From Aureimonas sp. AU22 (GTDB lineage: Bacteria > Pseudomonadota > Alphaproteobacteria > Rhizobiales > Rhizobiaceae): a stretch of DNA of 41,377 bases. A model generated the notes under the pieces. That model was not told where the DNA came from and did not search any database. It saw only the letters and a program-made list of their open reading frames with translations. Of the stretch, positions 8,502 to 17,698 are shown piece after piece; position 1 is the first letter of the stretch, and each line of letters begins with the position of its first letter. Both the position numbers and the translations under genes were made by a program. The stretch is taken from contig NZ_BBWJ01000031.1 of assembly GCF_001463745.1 (NCBI RefSeq), positions 1-41,377 on the forward strand, given 5' to 3'.

Positions 8502-9401
8502 ATGCGTGTCTCGGGAAGTGATCTGCGGCTGCTTCAGGTTTTCGACTCGGTGGTGCGCGGCGGCGGCTATGCCGGTGCGGAAGCCGAGCTCAACATCGGC
8601 CAGTCCACGATCAGCAACCATATGACGGCGCTGGAAGAGCGCATCGGCTTCACGCTCTGTCAGCGCGGACGCGGCGGTTTCCGGCTGACGGAACGGGGCC
8701 AGGCGGTGCACGAGGCGTCGCGCCGGCTCGGACAGGCGCTCGGCGATTTCGCCGCCGACGTGGCCGCCTTGAAGGGCGAGTTGCGGGGCGAGTTGCGCGT
8801 CGCGATCCTCGATTGCGTCGCCAGCGACCCCGCCAACCGCATCACCGAGGTCATCGCCGCCTTCGGCCGCGTCGCTCCGGACGTGCGCCTCGTGCTGGTG
8901 CAGGAACGACCGCAGGACATCCAGCCGAAGATCGTGGAAGGGCTCTACCATTGCGGCATCGGGAGCCATCGCTCGCGCGTCGAAGGCATCGACTACAAGC
9001 CGCTCTACGAAGAAAGCCATGGCCTCTACTGCGGGGTGGACCATCCGTTCTTCGCGCGGCCGGACGCCGCCCTGACCGACGAGGTGCTGGCGGATGCGCC
9101 CTATGTCCATCGCGGCTACTGGCGCGAGGAGGACGGGATGCGCCGCATCCGCTGGCGCATCGAGGCGACGGTGCAGCAGATCGAGCCGGAACTCCTGCTG
9201 ATCCGCTCCGGACGGTTCATCGGCTTCCTGCCCCACCACGCCGCCGAACACGACGTCGCCACCGGGCGCATGCGCCGCATCCGGCCGGACGACGTCGGCT
9301 ATGTCTGCCTGTTCGAGCTCTACACGCCGCGAGCCCGGCGCGGGAGCGATGTCCTCACGGCGTTTCTGGCCAGCATGGACGCCGTCGCGTCCCCGCGGTG
9401 A
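8502..9401 (+). CDS. LysR-family transcriptional regulator
   Basis: This 299-residue protein has an N-terminal winged helix-turn-helix at about residues 5-63 (LRLLQVFDSVVRGGGYAGAE, then QSTISNHMTALEERIG) and a LysR substrate-binding domain from about residue 85 to the end. It is transcribed divergently from the guanidino-type operon and is its most likely regulator, responding to a pathway compound. The start is uncertain: ATG 8502 is given, GTG 8487 and TTG 8472 are in frame, and none has a strong ribosome site. The upstream codons would overlap the palindrome at 8460-8475, which favours the shorter protein. Confidence 0.88.
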   Translation: MRVSGSDLRLLQVFDSVVRGGGYAGAEAELNIGQSTISNHMTALEERIGFTLCQRGRGGFRLTERGQAVHEASRRLGQALGDFAADVAALKGELRGELRVAILDCVASDPANRITEVIAAFGRVAPDVRLVLVQERPQDIQPKIVEGLYHCGIGSHRSRVEGIDYKPLYEESHGLYCGVDHPFFARPDAALTDEVLADAPYVHRGYWREEDGMRRIRWRIEATVQQIEPELLLIRSGRFIGFLPHHAAEHDVATGRMRRIRPDDVGYVCLFELYTPRARRGSDVLTAFLASMDAVASPR

Positions 9402-9438
9402 CCCGGTTGTGCCAGGAACCCGAACAGAAGCGGCCGGT

Positions 9439-10458
9439 TCAGGGGGCCCGGCGGCTCGTCTGCGAGGGGAGGCAGCCGTAGCGCTCGCGGTAGCGCCGCG
9501 AGAACTCGCCCATGTGAAGGAAGCCCCAGCGATAGGCGATCTGGGAGACGGCGAGCCGGCCGTCATTGGCCATCAGTTCGGCGTGGACGCATTCCAGGCG
9601 CCGTTCCAGGATGTAGCCGAGCGGCGTGCGTCCCGTATGCGCCCGGAAGGCGGACTGGAGCGTGCGCACGCTGACGCCGGCCGCCGCCGCGACGTGTCCC
9701 ACCGTCAGGGGCTCGGCCAGATGCGCCTCGACGTAGTCGATGCCGCGCGATGCGGCGCGAGCGGTGCCGTCCGGGGTTTGGGGCTGCCTGCGCGGCCAGA
9801 CCGACAGGATCTGGTTCAGGAGGAGATCGAGAAGCAGCGGAGCGGCCAGATTCTCCGCCGCTGTTCCCATATGGTCGCCGATCTGCCCGATCGTGTGCAC
9901 CAGAGCCTTGAGCGGCAGCCCGTCGAGCCTCACCGTCGGCTGGAAGCGGACGAGGGGTGCGCCTTCGCACTCCAGCGTCTCGGAGCGGCTGACGAGATCC
10001 TGCGTGCGGACGGCGCAGGCCAGAACCCGCGCACCCGGTGCGAAGCGGGTCGCCAGCAACTCCACCGCCGGCAGGATGATGGCGCTGCCCGCGGGCGTCT
10101 CGTAATCCTTCCCGGGCGTTCGGCTGACGAGGCTGCAGCTCAGCGGCACGCGGATCGTGTAGACATCCGGAACATGCTCCGGAACGCTCTCGAAACCGGT
10201 CGCCGAGGTGACGTTCCAGATCGCCAGCTCCGGCGTCAGCACGCCATGAAGATCGAGCCTGGGCGCGTCCCGCCCGAGCGGACGGAAGACATGGGGGAGG
10301 TCGCCCTGGGTGGTCAGGGAATCGAGATCGTCCCGCGTCGCGACATGATGATGGAGCATGCGCCGGGGCATCGTCCAACGACCAGGATCGGGGTGCGCCG
10401 CGAGCATGGTCCGCCGCGAGCCGTCCATCTGTTCCGGGGGCGCTGCAGCGCGACTCAC
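9439..10458 (-). CDS. AraC-family transcriptional regulator
   Basis: This regulator is up to 339 residues long. Its C-terminal AraC DNA-binding domain occupies about residues 235-335: first helix-turn-helix LTVGHVAAAAGVSVRTLQSAF, second VSQIAYRWGFLHMGEFSRRYRERYG. The N-terminal 200 residues resemble the AraC_binding_2 sensor domain. The frame begins at GTG 10458; an in-frame ATG at 10428 would remove ten residues, and neither site is decisive. It converges with lysR (37-base gap) and lies downstream of fhuC on the same strand with its own probable promoter. Control of the adjacent siderophore importer is possible, but the sensor domain gives no direct hint of an iron-siderophore ligand. Confidence 0.88.
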   Translation of the reverse strand: MSRAAAPPEQMDGSRRTMLAAHPDPGRWTMPRRMLHHHVATRDDLDSLTTQGDLPHVFRPLGRDAPRLDLHGVLTPELAIWNVTSATGFESVPEHVPDVYTIRVPLSCSLVSRTPGKDYETPAGSAIILPAVELLATRFAPGARVLACAVRTQDLVSRSETLECEGAPLVRFQPTVRLDGLPLKALVHTIGQIGDHMGTAAENLAAPLLLDLLLNQILSVWPRRQPQTPDGTARAASRGIDYVEAHLAEPLTVGHVAAAAGVSVRTLQSAFRAHTGRTPLGYILERRLECVHAELMANDGRLAVSQIAYRWGFLHMGEFSRRYRERYGCLPSQTSRRAP

Positions 10459-10555
10459 GACCTCACCCGCAAAAGTTCGACGGACGCCTCAAGCCATCGA
10501 AGCAAAGTGGGGCGGAATGAGGATGGCCCCGATGGCCGGTGAACATAGCGCGTCA

Positions 10556-10583
10556 TTTAAACGCACTCGATATAAATTGGCAA
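10556..10583 (-). promoter_or_regulatory. Probable sigma-70 type promoter of the araC-family gene
   Basis: Read on the minus strand, TTGCCA (10583-10578) and TTTAAA (10561-10556) are separated by 16 bases. They sit in an AT-rich island within otherwise GC-rich DNA, about 100 bases before the regulator's start. This suggests the regulator is transcribed separately from fhuC. Confidence 0.35.
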
Positions 10584-10619
10584 ATGCCCCGCGTGCCGCG
10601 CAGACGGGCATGCTTTCCG

Positions 10620-11423
10620 TCACAAGGGAATGGCCACCGGTTCGGGCCTGCCGGGATGGTCGAGGATGGCCATCGGCACGCCGTAGATCCGCTCCAGGGC
10701 CGCGGCGGTGACGACCTCGTCGGGGCGCCCGCGCGCGACCAGCCGTCCGCCCTTGAGAGCAACGATCTCGTCGCAGAAGCGGGCCGCCATGTTGATGTCG
10801 TGCAGGACCACGACGACCCCGACGCCGCGCGAGCGGCTCAAGGCGCGCACTAGACCGAGGACCTCGATCTGGTGCGCGACGTCGAGCGCCGAGATCGGCT
10901 CGTCCAGAAGCAGGCAGCCGGCATCCTGGGCCACCAGCATAGCAAGCCAGGCGCGCTGGCGCTCGCCGCCCGAGAGCGCGTCGACCGGCCGATCGGCGAG
11001 GGGGAGCGTGCCGGTCGCCGCAAGCGCGTCCTCGACATGGGCGCGGTCGCCCGCGGAGAAGCGACCGAACGGCCCATGCCAAGGATAGCGGCCGAGGGCG
11101 GCGAGGTCGCGCACGAGAAGGCCAGGCGCCGGCGGCGTCATCTGCGGGAGATAGGCGACGTGGCGGGCGAAGTCGCGCTCGCCCCAGGCGGCGAGGTCGC
11201 GGCCGCCGAAACTCACTCGCCCGGCCGACGGTCGCTCCTGCCGGGCGAGGAGCTTCACCAGCGTCGACTTGCCCGACCCGTTGTGGCCTACGAGCCCCAC
11301 CACGCGGCCGCTTGCCAGGTCGAGATCGAGAGGATGGAGGAGCACGCGGCCGGGAACCGCAAAGGACACCGCCTCCAGTGCGAAGGCGAGGGCGGGCCGG
11401 GGCGGAGGCGAGACGAGGGTCAT
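10620..11423 (-). CDS. fhuC: Iron-siderophore ABC transporter ATP-binding protein
   Basis: This 267-residue ATPase of the FhuC/FepC/BtuD group carries Walker A GHNGSGKS at 46-53, the signature LSGGE at 150-154, Walker B LLLDEP at 171-176 and the H-loop in VVLHDINMAARFCDE. It has no TOBE extension, as expected for this family. The start is ATG 11423, overlapping the fhuB stop by one base (TGATG). It powers uptake of a ferric siderophore through the fused permease. A hydroxamate siderophore is favoured because the permease is a two-half FhuB-type fusion. Confidence 0.9.
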   Translation of the reverse strand: MTLVSPPPRPALAFALEAVSFAVPGRVLLHPLDLDLASGRVVGLVGHNGSGKSTLVKLLARQERPSAGRVSFGGRDLAAWGERDFARHVAYLPQMTPPAPGLLVRDLAALGRYPWHGPFGRFSAGDRAHVEDALAATGTLPLADRPVDALSGGERQRAWLAMLVAQDAGCLLLDEPISALDVAHQIEVLGLVRALSRSRGVGVVVVLHDINMAARFCDEIVALKGGRLVARGRPDEVVTAAALERIYGVPMAILDHPGRPEPVAIPL

Positions 11424-13423
11424 CAGGCGTATCTCCGGCGGGCGAGGAGCAGCATCAGGCAGGGCGCGCCGAGAAGGGCGGCCACGATGCCGGTCGGAAG
11501 GGTCCAGGGAAAGGCCACCGTGCGGCCGAGCCAGTCGGCCAGAACCAGGAGTGCGAAGCCCGAGAGCGCGCTGACGAAGAGGGCCGGCAGCGGTCGGTGA
11601 ACCCCGAGAAGGCGCGCGAGATGCGGCGCCATCAGTCCGACGAAGGTGAGGGGGCCGGCGATCGGGGTCGCTGCGGCGGTGAGAACGGCGGCAAGCGCGA
11701 AGAGTGCGAGCCGCGTGCGGGCGAGCGGCACGCCCAAAGCGCGCGACACGGGAGCGCCGAGCGGCAGGACGGCGAGCGGCCGGGCGGCCAGCGCCGCGAG
11801 GCCGACGAGCACCGCGGCGGCAAGGCTCGCTGCGAGCGCGCTCGCGGCGGTGATGCCGTTGGTGGAGCCGGCCATCCAGCCGAGCAGCATGAGCGCGCGC
11901 GGGTCGCCGCTCGCCGACAGGAGGCCGACCACCGCATCGAGCAGCGCGTTGAGCGCGATGCCCGCGAGGAGCACGCGTTCCGGCTGGAACCCGGACCGGC
12001 GGCCGAACGACAGAACCGCGGCGACCACCGCGAGGCTGCCGACGACGGCGGCCACGCCGAGCACCACGGAACCGGGAGCCGGGAGCAGGAACAGCACCAT
12101 GGCGGCGGCGAAGGCCGCGCCCGCTCCGACGCCCAACACTTCCGGGCTCGCCATTTCGTTGCCGGTCAGGCGCTGGAGGAGCAGACCGGCGGTCCCCAGC
12201 ATCGCGCCCGCCGCGCCCGCGCCCAGCATGCGGGGCCAGCGCAGGGGCAGGAGATCGGCGAAGAGGGCGGGCGACAGGATGCCCCACCGTTCCGTGATCG
12301 GATCCGGGCCGACGAGAAGGGCAGCGAGCGCCAGCGCCGCCAGCGCCACCGCGAGAAGAAGGAGCCGCCCGCCGGCCCGCACCGGAGATCGCCCCTTGTG
12401 CCGCATGCCGGCCTCGGCCGGGATCGGGGCGCGATCGGCCGCCGCCAGGCGCGGCAGAAGCAGAAGAAGCAGCGGGGCGCCGAAGATCGCCGTCACCGCG
12501 CCGGTCGGCAGGAACACGCCGGTCGAACCCGGCACCGCCTGGAGCGCGGCGTCGGTGAGGAGCAGGAGCGCCGCGCCGAGCCCGACCGACAGCGCAAGCC
12601 GGGTGCCGAAGCCTCGCGCGCCGGACAGGCGCGCCAGAAGCGGCGCGACAAGGCCGATGAAGCCGATCACGCCGACCGCGCTGACGGTGAACGCGGAGAT
12701 CGCGACGCCGAGCGCCACGGCCAGTCCCCGCAGGCGGCCGGGATCGAGCCCGCGCGCACGCGCGTTGGCGTCGTCGAGGTCGAGAAGCCCGAGCGGGCGC
12801 ACCAGGAGGAGGGCCGGCGGCACGAGGAGGCCGAGGCGCAGGAGGAGGGAGAGGAACGGCTCCCAGCTCTGCTGGGATAGCGACCCAGCGCCCCATATGA
12901 AGAGGCTGGCGAGGTAGCGGTCGTTGAGAAGCGTCAGAAGAGCGGAGAGCGCGCCGGCATAAAGACCCACCACCAGTCCGGCGAGGATCAGCGAGACGGC
13001 GGCGAAATGGCGCCGGCGCACGAGCGCGAAGACGAGAAGCGTGGACAGCCCGCAGCCGGCCAGCGTGACGAGGTCGCGGCCCCAGCCGAAAAGGGCCGGC
13101 GCGGCCAGCGTGGCGAGCGCGAGCGCCAGGCGTCCGCCCGCTTCGACGCCGAGCGTCGTCGGCGACGCCAGCGGATTGCGAAGGGCCTGCTGCATGAAGG
13201 CGCCGGACGCCGCCAGCGCGCCGCCGCACAGGACCGCCATGGCGAGGCGAGGCAGGGTCGAATGCAGGAGCACCATGCGCCCGACGTCGTAGCCAGCGTC
13301 CGACGCGCTCCAGAGCGCGGCGAGCGGGCCGGACACGACGAGCGCCGCAAGCGCCAGGGCCGGCAGGCCGAGGGCGGCCAGAAGCCAGGCGCCGCGCGGG
13401 CGCGGAAGGGCGGCGGCGCTCAC
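11423..13423 (-). CDS. fhuB: Fused two-half iron-siderophore permease, FhuB-type
   Basis: This 666-residue inner-membrane protein is made of two homologous FecCD-type permease halves joined near residue 340. Each half has many hydrophobic segments and a matching NPLASPTTLGVEAGG or NEMASPEVLGVGAGA motif, and a later GLVAPLLARL or GLMAPHLARL motif. The fusion is diagnostic of FhuB, the ferric-hydroxamate channel of E. coli and relatives; most other siderophore systems use two separate permeases. The start is GTG 13423, overlapping the fhuD stop by four bases (GTGA), which is why the much longer open frame should not be used. No TonB-dependent receptor gene lies in this window. Confidence 0.92.
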   Translation of the reverse strand: MSAAALPRPRGAWLLAALGLPALALAALVVSGPLAALWSASDAGYDVGRMVLLHSTLPRLAMAVLCGGALAASGAFMQQALRNPLASPTTLGVEAGGRLALALATLAAPALFGWGRDLVTLAGCGLSTLLVFALVRRRHFAAVSLILAGLVVGLYAGALSALLTLLNDRYLASLFIWGAGSLSQQSWEPFLSLLLRLGLLVPPALLLVRPLGLLDLDDANARARGLDPGRLRGLAVALGVAISAFTVSAVGVIGFIGLVAPLLARLSGARGFGTRLALSVGLGAALLLLTDAALQAVPGSTGVFLPTGAVTAIFGAPLLLLLLPRLAAADRAPIPAEAGMRHKGRSPVRAGGRLLLLAVALAALALAALLVGPDPITERWGILSPALFADLLPLRWPRMLGAGAAGAMLGTAGLLLQRLTGNEMASPEVLGVGAGAAFAAAMVLFLLPAPGSVVLGVAAVVGSLAVVAAVLSFGRRSGFQPERVLLAGIALNALLDAVVGLLSASGDPRALMLLGWMAGSTNGITAASALAASLAAAVLVGLAALAARPLAVLPLGAPVSRALGVPLARTRLALFALAAVLTAAATPIAGPLTFVGLMAPHLARLLGVHRPLPALFVSALSGFALLVLADWLGRTVAFPWTLPTGIVAALLGAPCLMLLLARRRYA

Positions 13424-14304
13424 GCGGGCTGGTCCGTCAGGGCTTCGGTGACGAGGCGGGCGAAGCGCCGGGCGGAGGACAGGGCGCCGAAGGTCAGGAC
13501 GGGGGCTAGGCGCGTGACGCGGCCGGCCTTGACGAAGGGCAGTTCGGTCCAGAGCGGGCTGCGGTCCAGCGTCGGCCAGGTGTCGGCCGGAGCGGGATCG
13601 ATCGACAAAAGGGTGGCCTCGCCATAGGAGGCGAGATCCTCGATCCCCACCGTATTGAAGCCCCAGACGTTGACCGCCTCGGGGTAAGCGTTGCGAAGGC
13701 CGAGCCCTTCCAGCGTGTCGCCGAACAGGCTGGCCCGGCCGAAGACCCGGGCGTGGCGCGTGTCCATGAAGGCGACGATCAGGAGCGGGGGCAGGTTTGG
13801 CCTGAGGCGGCGGGAGAGCGCCGCGATCTCGGCGTCCACGTCGGCGATCGCCTGCTCGGCCCGCCCGGAGAGGCCGAGGAGCTCGCCGATCGCGGTCGTT
13901 ACCTCGCGGGCCCGTGGCAGCGGATCGGTGCCCGATCCGTAGATCGTCAGGCGCTCCACCGGCGCGATGCGCGCGGCGGCGGGTTCGGCGAGCGACGTGT
14001 ACTCGGTGGACAGGATGAGATCCGGCTTCAGCGCCGCCAACCGCTCCAGACTGGGTTCCTGGGAGGCGCCGAGGTCCATGACGCCGGGCGGCAACGGCGG
14101 CTCGCCGGTCCATTTCGGCCAGTCGGCCGCCGACATGACGGCCACCGGTTCGACGCCGAGAAGCAGGAGGAGTTCGGCAAGCGCATAGTCGAAGACCGCT
14201 ATGCGTTTCGGGAAGCCGGGAGTGGCGGATACGCCTCCCGGCAGGCACGCAGCGCCCAGCAATGTCGTGAGAAAGGCCCGGCGGTGGAGGGAGGAATGGG
14301 GCAT
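13420..14304 (-). CDS. fhuD: Iron-siderophore periplasmic binding protein, FhuD-type
   Basis: This 294-residue protein begins with a probable Tat signal (HRRAFLTTLLGAACLPGG, with the arginine pair followed by a Phe-Leu). It continues with the helical-backbone periplasmic binding fold of FhuD/FepB. The opening IAVFDYALAELLLLLGVEPVAV and the LAALKPDLILSTEY segment are family landmarks. It hands ferric siderophore to FhuB, whose start it overlaps by four bases. It is the first gene of the fhuDBC operon. The 84 bases before it contain no clear iron-box that could be named with confidence. Confidence 0.9.
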   Translation of the reverse strand: MPHSSLHRRAFLTTLLGAACLPGGVSATPGFPKRIAVFDYALAELLLLLGVEPVAVMSAADWPKWTGEPPLPPGVMDLGASQEPSLERLAALKPDLILSTEYTSLAEPAAARIAPVERLTIYGSGTDPLPRAREVTTAIGELLGLSGRAEQAIADVDAEIAALSRRLRPNLPPLLIVAFMDTRHARVFGRASLFGDTLEGLGLRNAYPEAVNVWGFNTVGIEDLASYGEATLLSIDPAPADTWPTLDRSPLWTELPFVKAGRVTRLAPVLTFGALSSARRFARLVTEALTDQPA

Positions 14305-14388
14305 CGGCCGGTTATGTGGAGAAAAACAATCACCTTTCCCCTAGCCTCCCCGGTCCAGCGGGGCAAGACCCCTCCGGTCCCCCCTGGA

Positions 14389-15549
14389 TCAGCCCTGCGC
14401 TTCGCCGAGCGTATCCGCCATCTTCGCGCCGCGCCGACCCATCGGCTGGGCAGGGTGCGTCGTCGAATCGCGCGACGTCTGATGCTCGAGCTCCGCGTCG
14501 ATCTCGGCCCCGACCAGCACCACCATGGTCGACACCCAGATCCAGGTCATGAAGCCGATCGCAGCGCCGAGCGAGCCGTAGGTCTCGTCGTAGTTGCCGA
14601 AGTTCTGCGCGTACCACGAGAAGGCAATGGAGAAGATCACCCAGAGCACGGCCGCAATGCCGGCGCCCGGCGTGATCCAGCGCCAGCGCGCGCGCGCGCG
14701 GCTCGGCCCGTAGCGGTAGACGATGGAGAGGCCCCCCACGACCACGACCAGCAGCAGCGGCCAGCGAAGCAGCAGGAGCCAGGGCTCCACCCCGCCAAGA
14801 CGCAGGAAATCCAGGACGATCGGCAGAAGCACCACGCCCGCCAGCGCGACGATCAGGAACACGATGGCGCAGAGCGTGAAGAACAGCGACACCAGCGTCA
14901 GCCGGACGAAGCCGCGCTTTTCCTCTTCCTCGTAGACGATGTTGAGGGCGTCGAAGAGCGTCTTCATGCCGGCATTGGCGCTCCACAGCGCCAGTCCCAG
15001 ACCGAACACGAGGCCGAAGCCGAGCTTGGTTTCCCCCTTGGAGGCGACACGCGCCATCTGCTCGGAGATGATGTCCATGGCCCCGCCCGGCAGGAAGCTC
15101 GACAGGACGCGCATCTGGTCGCCGAAGTTCGAGGCGTCGGTGAAGAGGCCGTAGATCGACACCATGGCGGTGATCGCGGGGAACAGCGCGAGCAGGACGT
15201 AGAAGGTGACACCGGCCGCGACCAGCATCAGCCGGTCGGCGGAGAACTCCTGAACCGTACGCCAAAGCACGTCCTTCCACCCCCGGGCCGGGATCTGGCC
15301 GGGATGATCGGCCGCACGCCCCCGTCCCGCCTCGTGGGCGGCAGAGGGATGGGCGTGCGAGGCGCCTTCCGAGCGAAAGCCGCTGTCGGCCAGTTCGCCC
15401 GCGTCGTCGCGGCGCTGTGTCGTATCAGCGGAGGAGCGCCTGCGGGCGAGGGCGCCCAGCGCTCCGAGGAGGCCGAGCGACGCCAGGCCGACCACGATCT
15501 GGCCGGCTCCACGACGTTGGCGGTTTCGGCGACGGTCGGCAAAATCCAT
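14389..15549 (-). CDS. YihY/virulence factor BrkB family membrane protein
   Basis: This 386-residue inner-membrane protein has one hydrophobic stretch near residues 16-35, a polar region rich in Arg, Asp and His to about residue 80, and then the YihY/BrkB domain with about six transmembrane helices. The landmark segment DRLMLVAAGVTFYVLLALFPAITAMVSIYGL opens the domain; EEEEKRGF and SLGAAIGFMTWIWVSTMVVLVGAEIDAELE follow later. The family was once misnamed ribonuclease BN; its function is not established. ATG 15549 is preferred over a start seven codons upstream because GAGGGGA lies eight bases before it. It is transcribed alone, divergently from the dehydrogenase gene. Confidence 0.9.
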   Translation of the reverse strand: MDFADRRRNRQRRGAGQIVVGLASLGLLGALGALARRRSSADTTQRRDDAGELADSGFRSEGASHAHPSAAHEAGRGRAADHPGQIPARGWKDVLWRTVQEFSADRLMLVAAGVTFYVLLALFPAITAMVSIYGLFTDASNFGDQMRVLSSFLPGGAMDIISEQMARVASKGETKLGFGLVFGLGLALWSANAGMKTLFDALNIVYEEEEKRGFVRLTLVSLFFTLCAIVFLIVALAGVVLLPIVLDFLRLGGVEPWLLLLRWPLLLVVVVGGLSIVYRYGPSRARARWRWITPGAGIAAVLWVIFSIAFSWYAQNFGNYDETYGSLGAAIGFMTWIWVSTMVVLVGAEIDAELEHQTSRDSTTHPAQPMGRRGAKMADTLGEAQG

Positions 15550-15739
15550 GGCAGGTCCCCTCGAAAACAACAGTTCTCCCCGCGGGCAAACGTCCGGTCC
15601 CCTCGATCCGATCCATCGCCATGCCGCAACTGCCGGGAGCCACCTAAGGTTATGCGCCTAAGCGAAGTGTGGGTCGCGCGGGCGGAACGGAGCCCGCAGC
15701 GGCTGCCTTCCCTTCCGTGAGACATCAAGGAGGCGATCG

Positions 15740-16909
15740 ATGAAAGCCCTGACCTGGCACGGCAAGAGCGACATCCGCTGCGAAAGCGTTCCCGACCCGA
15801 AGATCGAGGACGCAGGCGACGTCGTCATCAAGGTGACGGCCTGCGCGATCTGCGGCTCGGACCTGCATATCTACGACGGCGTCATTCCCGGCATGGAATC
15901 GGGCGACATCCTCGGCCACGAAACCATGGGCGAAGTGGTGGAGACCGGCTCGGGCGTCTCCAAGCTCAAGGTCGGCGACCGCGTGGTGGTGCCCTTCACC
16001 ATTTCCTGCGGCGAGTGCTTCTTCTGCAAGCGCGGCTTCTTCTCGGGCTGCGAGCGCTCCAACCCCAACAAGGAACTGGCCGCGAAGGCCTGGGGCCATT
16101 CGCCCGCCGGCCTGTTCGGCTATTCCCACCTCCTCGGCGGCTTCGCCGGCGGTCAGGCGGAGTACCTGCGCGTGCCCTATGCCGACGTCGGTCCGATCAA
16201 GGTGCCCTCGCACCTCACCGACGAGCAGGTCCTCTTCCTCTCGGACATCTTCCCCACCGGCTACATGGCCGCCGACTTCTGCGACATCCAGCCGGGCGAC
16301 ACGATCGCGGTCTGGGGCTGCGGCCCGGTCGGCCAGATGGCCATCAAGAGCGCCTTCATGCTGGGCGCCGAACGGGTGATCGCGATCGACACGGTCCCCG
16401 AGCGCAAGGCGATCGCCGCCCAGAGCGGGGCGATCGTGCTCGATTTCATGGACGAGGACATCTTCGAGCGCATCCAGGAGCTGACGAACGGCCGGGGCGT
16501 CGACGCCTCGATCGATGCGGTCGGCTCGGAGGCACACGGGACGGGCTCGTTCGATTCGGTGATCGACCGCGTGAAGCAGGCGACCTTCATGGGCACCGAT
16601 CGTCCCCATGTCCTGCGCCAGGCGATCCACTGCACGCGCAACTTCGGCACGGTGTCGATCGTCGGCGTCTACGGCGGCTTCCTCGACAAGATCCCGATGG
16701 GTTCGGCCATCAACCGGGGCCTCACATTCCGCATGGCCCAGACGCCGGTGCAGCGCTACCTGCCGATCCTGCTCCAGCGCATCGAGGAGGGGCAGATCGA
16801 TCCGTCCTTCATCATCACCCACCGGGCGAGCCTGGAAGAGGGGCCGGAACTCTACAAGACCTTCCGCGACAAGCAGGACGGATGCGTCAAGGTGGTGCTG
16901 AAGCCCTGA
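15740..16909 (+). CDS. Zinc-dependent alcohol dehydrogenase, formaldehyde-dehydrogenase-like
   Basis: This 389-residue medium-chain dehydrogenase has catalytic zinc ligands C38 and H60-E61, four structural zinc cysteines (C90, C93, C96, C104), and the nucleotide-binding glycine motif WGCGPVG around 192-198. Length and the long insert after the zinc loop place it with the glutathione-independent formaldehyde dehydrogenase-like and threonine-dehydrogenase-like group. It would oxidise an alcohol or aldehyde with NAD(P). A strong ribosome site, AAGGAGG, lies about seven bases before ATG 15740. It stands alone between a divergent YihY gene and the XRE gene. The substrate cannot be read from the sequence. 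Confidence 0.9.
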   Translation: MKALTWHGKSDIRCESVPDPKIEDAGDVVIKVTACAICGSDLHIYDGVIPGMESGDILGHETMGEVVETGSGVSKLKVGDRVVVPFTISCGECFFCKRGFFSGCERSNPNKELAAKAWGHSPAGLFGYSHLLGGFAGGQAEYLRVPYADVGPIKVPSHLTDEQVLFLSDIFPTGYMAADFCDIQPGDTIAVWGCGPVGQMAIKSAFMLGAERVIAIDTVPERKAIAAQSGAIVLDFMDEDIFERIQELTNGRGVDASIDAVGSEAHGTGSFDSVIDRVKQATFMGTDRPHVLRQAIHCTRNFGTVSIVGVYGGFLDKIPMGSAINRGLTFRMAQTPVQRYLPILLQRIEEGQIDPSFIITHRASLEEGPELYKTFRDKQDGCVKVVLKP

Positions 16910-17225
16910 GGCGGGGCGGGGACCGGAGCGGGCGGCCGAGGGCCGCTCGCCGCCCGGGCCGCTTCCGCTCGACGGAGACACCGACCGCGGACACCCAGCC
17001 GATCGGGACGGGCGAGCAACCGCGAAACATCCGCGATCCCGGAACGAAGGCCAGTTAATCGCATTAAGATGTTTTGAACGCGATCGAAATCGTATATCGG
17101 AGTCGGCGAGGCTCGATATTCGCTTGTCGACCATCAAAACCCTGTAGGGCGCCGGCCGGACATGCACGTACGGAATGGATCCGGCGGCAGGTGCTGGACC
17201 GCGTCTCGTGTGTGAAGAGTTTCCG
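16910..17225. other. 316-base intergenic region without a gene
   Basis: No supported reading frame is present. Just after the dehydrogenase stop, CGGGCGGC (16929-16936) pairs with GCCGCCCG (16949-16956), which could end that transcript; there is no T-run. Further on, an AT-rich segment contains TTAAT-CGC-ATTAA (17055-17067), a short dyad, and a TATATC hexamer at 17093-17098. These may belong to the promoter of the XRE gene. Confidence 0.5.
16929..16956 (+). terminator. Possible terminator hairpin after the dehydrogenase gene
   Basis: There are 8-bp GC-only arms (16929-16936 and 16949-16956) with a 12-base loop, starting 20 bases after the stop codon. There is no following T-run, so this is a tentative call. 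Confidence 0.3.
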
Positions 17226-17621
17226 GTGACGAACAAAGACCCTGTCGATGCCCATATTGGAAACCGTCTGCGAGCTGCCCGGGAGCTCCGCCGAATGACG
17301 CTGGGTCAGGTCGGCCGAAGTGTCGGCTTGACCTATCAGCAGATCCGGAAATACGAGAGCGGCGAGAACCGGTTGAGCGCTAGCCGGCTCTACGGCCTTT
17401 CGCTCGTCCTCAAGATCGAACCTTCGTTCTTCTTCCAGGGGCTGGGCGAAGGCGGCGAGGCACGAACGACGGGCGCGTCGGGAGATCCCGCGCTCGTCGC
17501 CGCGCTGAACCGGATCGGCAATCCGGACATCCGTCATCATCTGAAGGGGCTCATCGAGGTGCTGGACAGCGATTTCGCCAACGCGTCCGCCCCTTCCCTT
17601 CCGTCCGGATCCCGATCCTGA
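17226..17621 (+). CDS. XRE-family helix-turn-helix regulator
   Basis: This 131-residue protein has a Cro/C1-type helix-turn-helix at about residues 8-65: IGNRLRAARELRRMTLGQVGRSVGLTYQQIRKYESGENRLSASRLYGLSLVL (described in part; the recognition segment is LTYQQIRKYESGENRL). A polar tail of about 60 residues follows. It resembles the stand-alone XRE regulators common in rhizobia. GTG 17226 is chosen because GAAGAG precedes it by about six bases; an ATG at 17175 would add 17 unrelated residues. The coding end lies inside a perfect hairpin at 17591-17634. Targets are unknown. Confidence 0.82.
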   Translation: MTNKDPVDAHIGNRLRAARELRRMTLGQVGRSVGLTYQQIRKYESGENRLSASRLYGLSLVLKIEPSFFFQGLGEGGEARTTGASGDPALVAALNRIGNPDIRHHLKGLIEVLDSDFANASAPSLPSGSRS

Positions 17622-17634
17622 CGGAAGGGAAGGG
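17591..17634 (+). terminator. 15-bp perfect hairpin overlapping the XRE stop codon
   Basis: The arms 17591-17605 and 17620-17634 are perfect inverted copies (core CCCTTCCCTTCCGTC), and the 14-base loop can pair further (GGAT with ATCC). The last codons and the TGA (17619-17621) of the XRE gene are within the structure. No T-run follows. It may act as a terminator, an mRNA 3' end stabiliser, or a brake on read-through into the DUF454 gene. Confidence 0.6.
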
Positions 17635-17698
17635 AGCCGACGCACAAGAACGCCTTCGGGGGAGCCCACGGGCGGGATCGACTGACGGCCCAAAGGGC

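Noticed and set aside
11312-12880. Long plus-strand open frame opposite fhuB
   Set aside because: It is an antisense shadow of a high-GC membrane-protein gene, with Arg/Gly/Glu-rich low-complexity translation.
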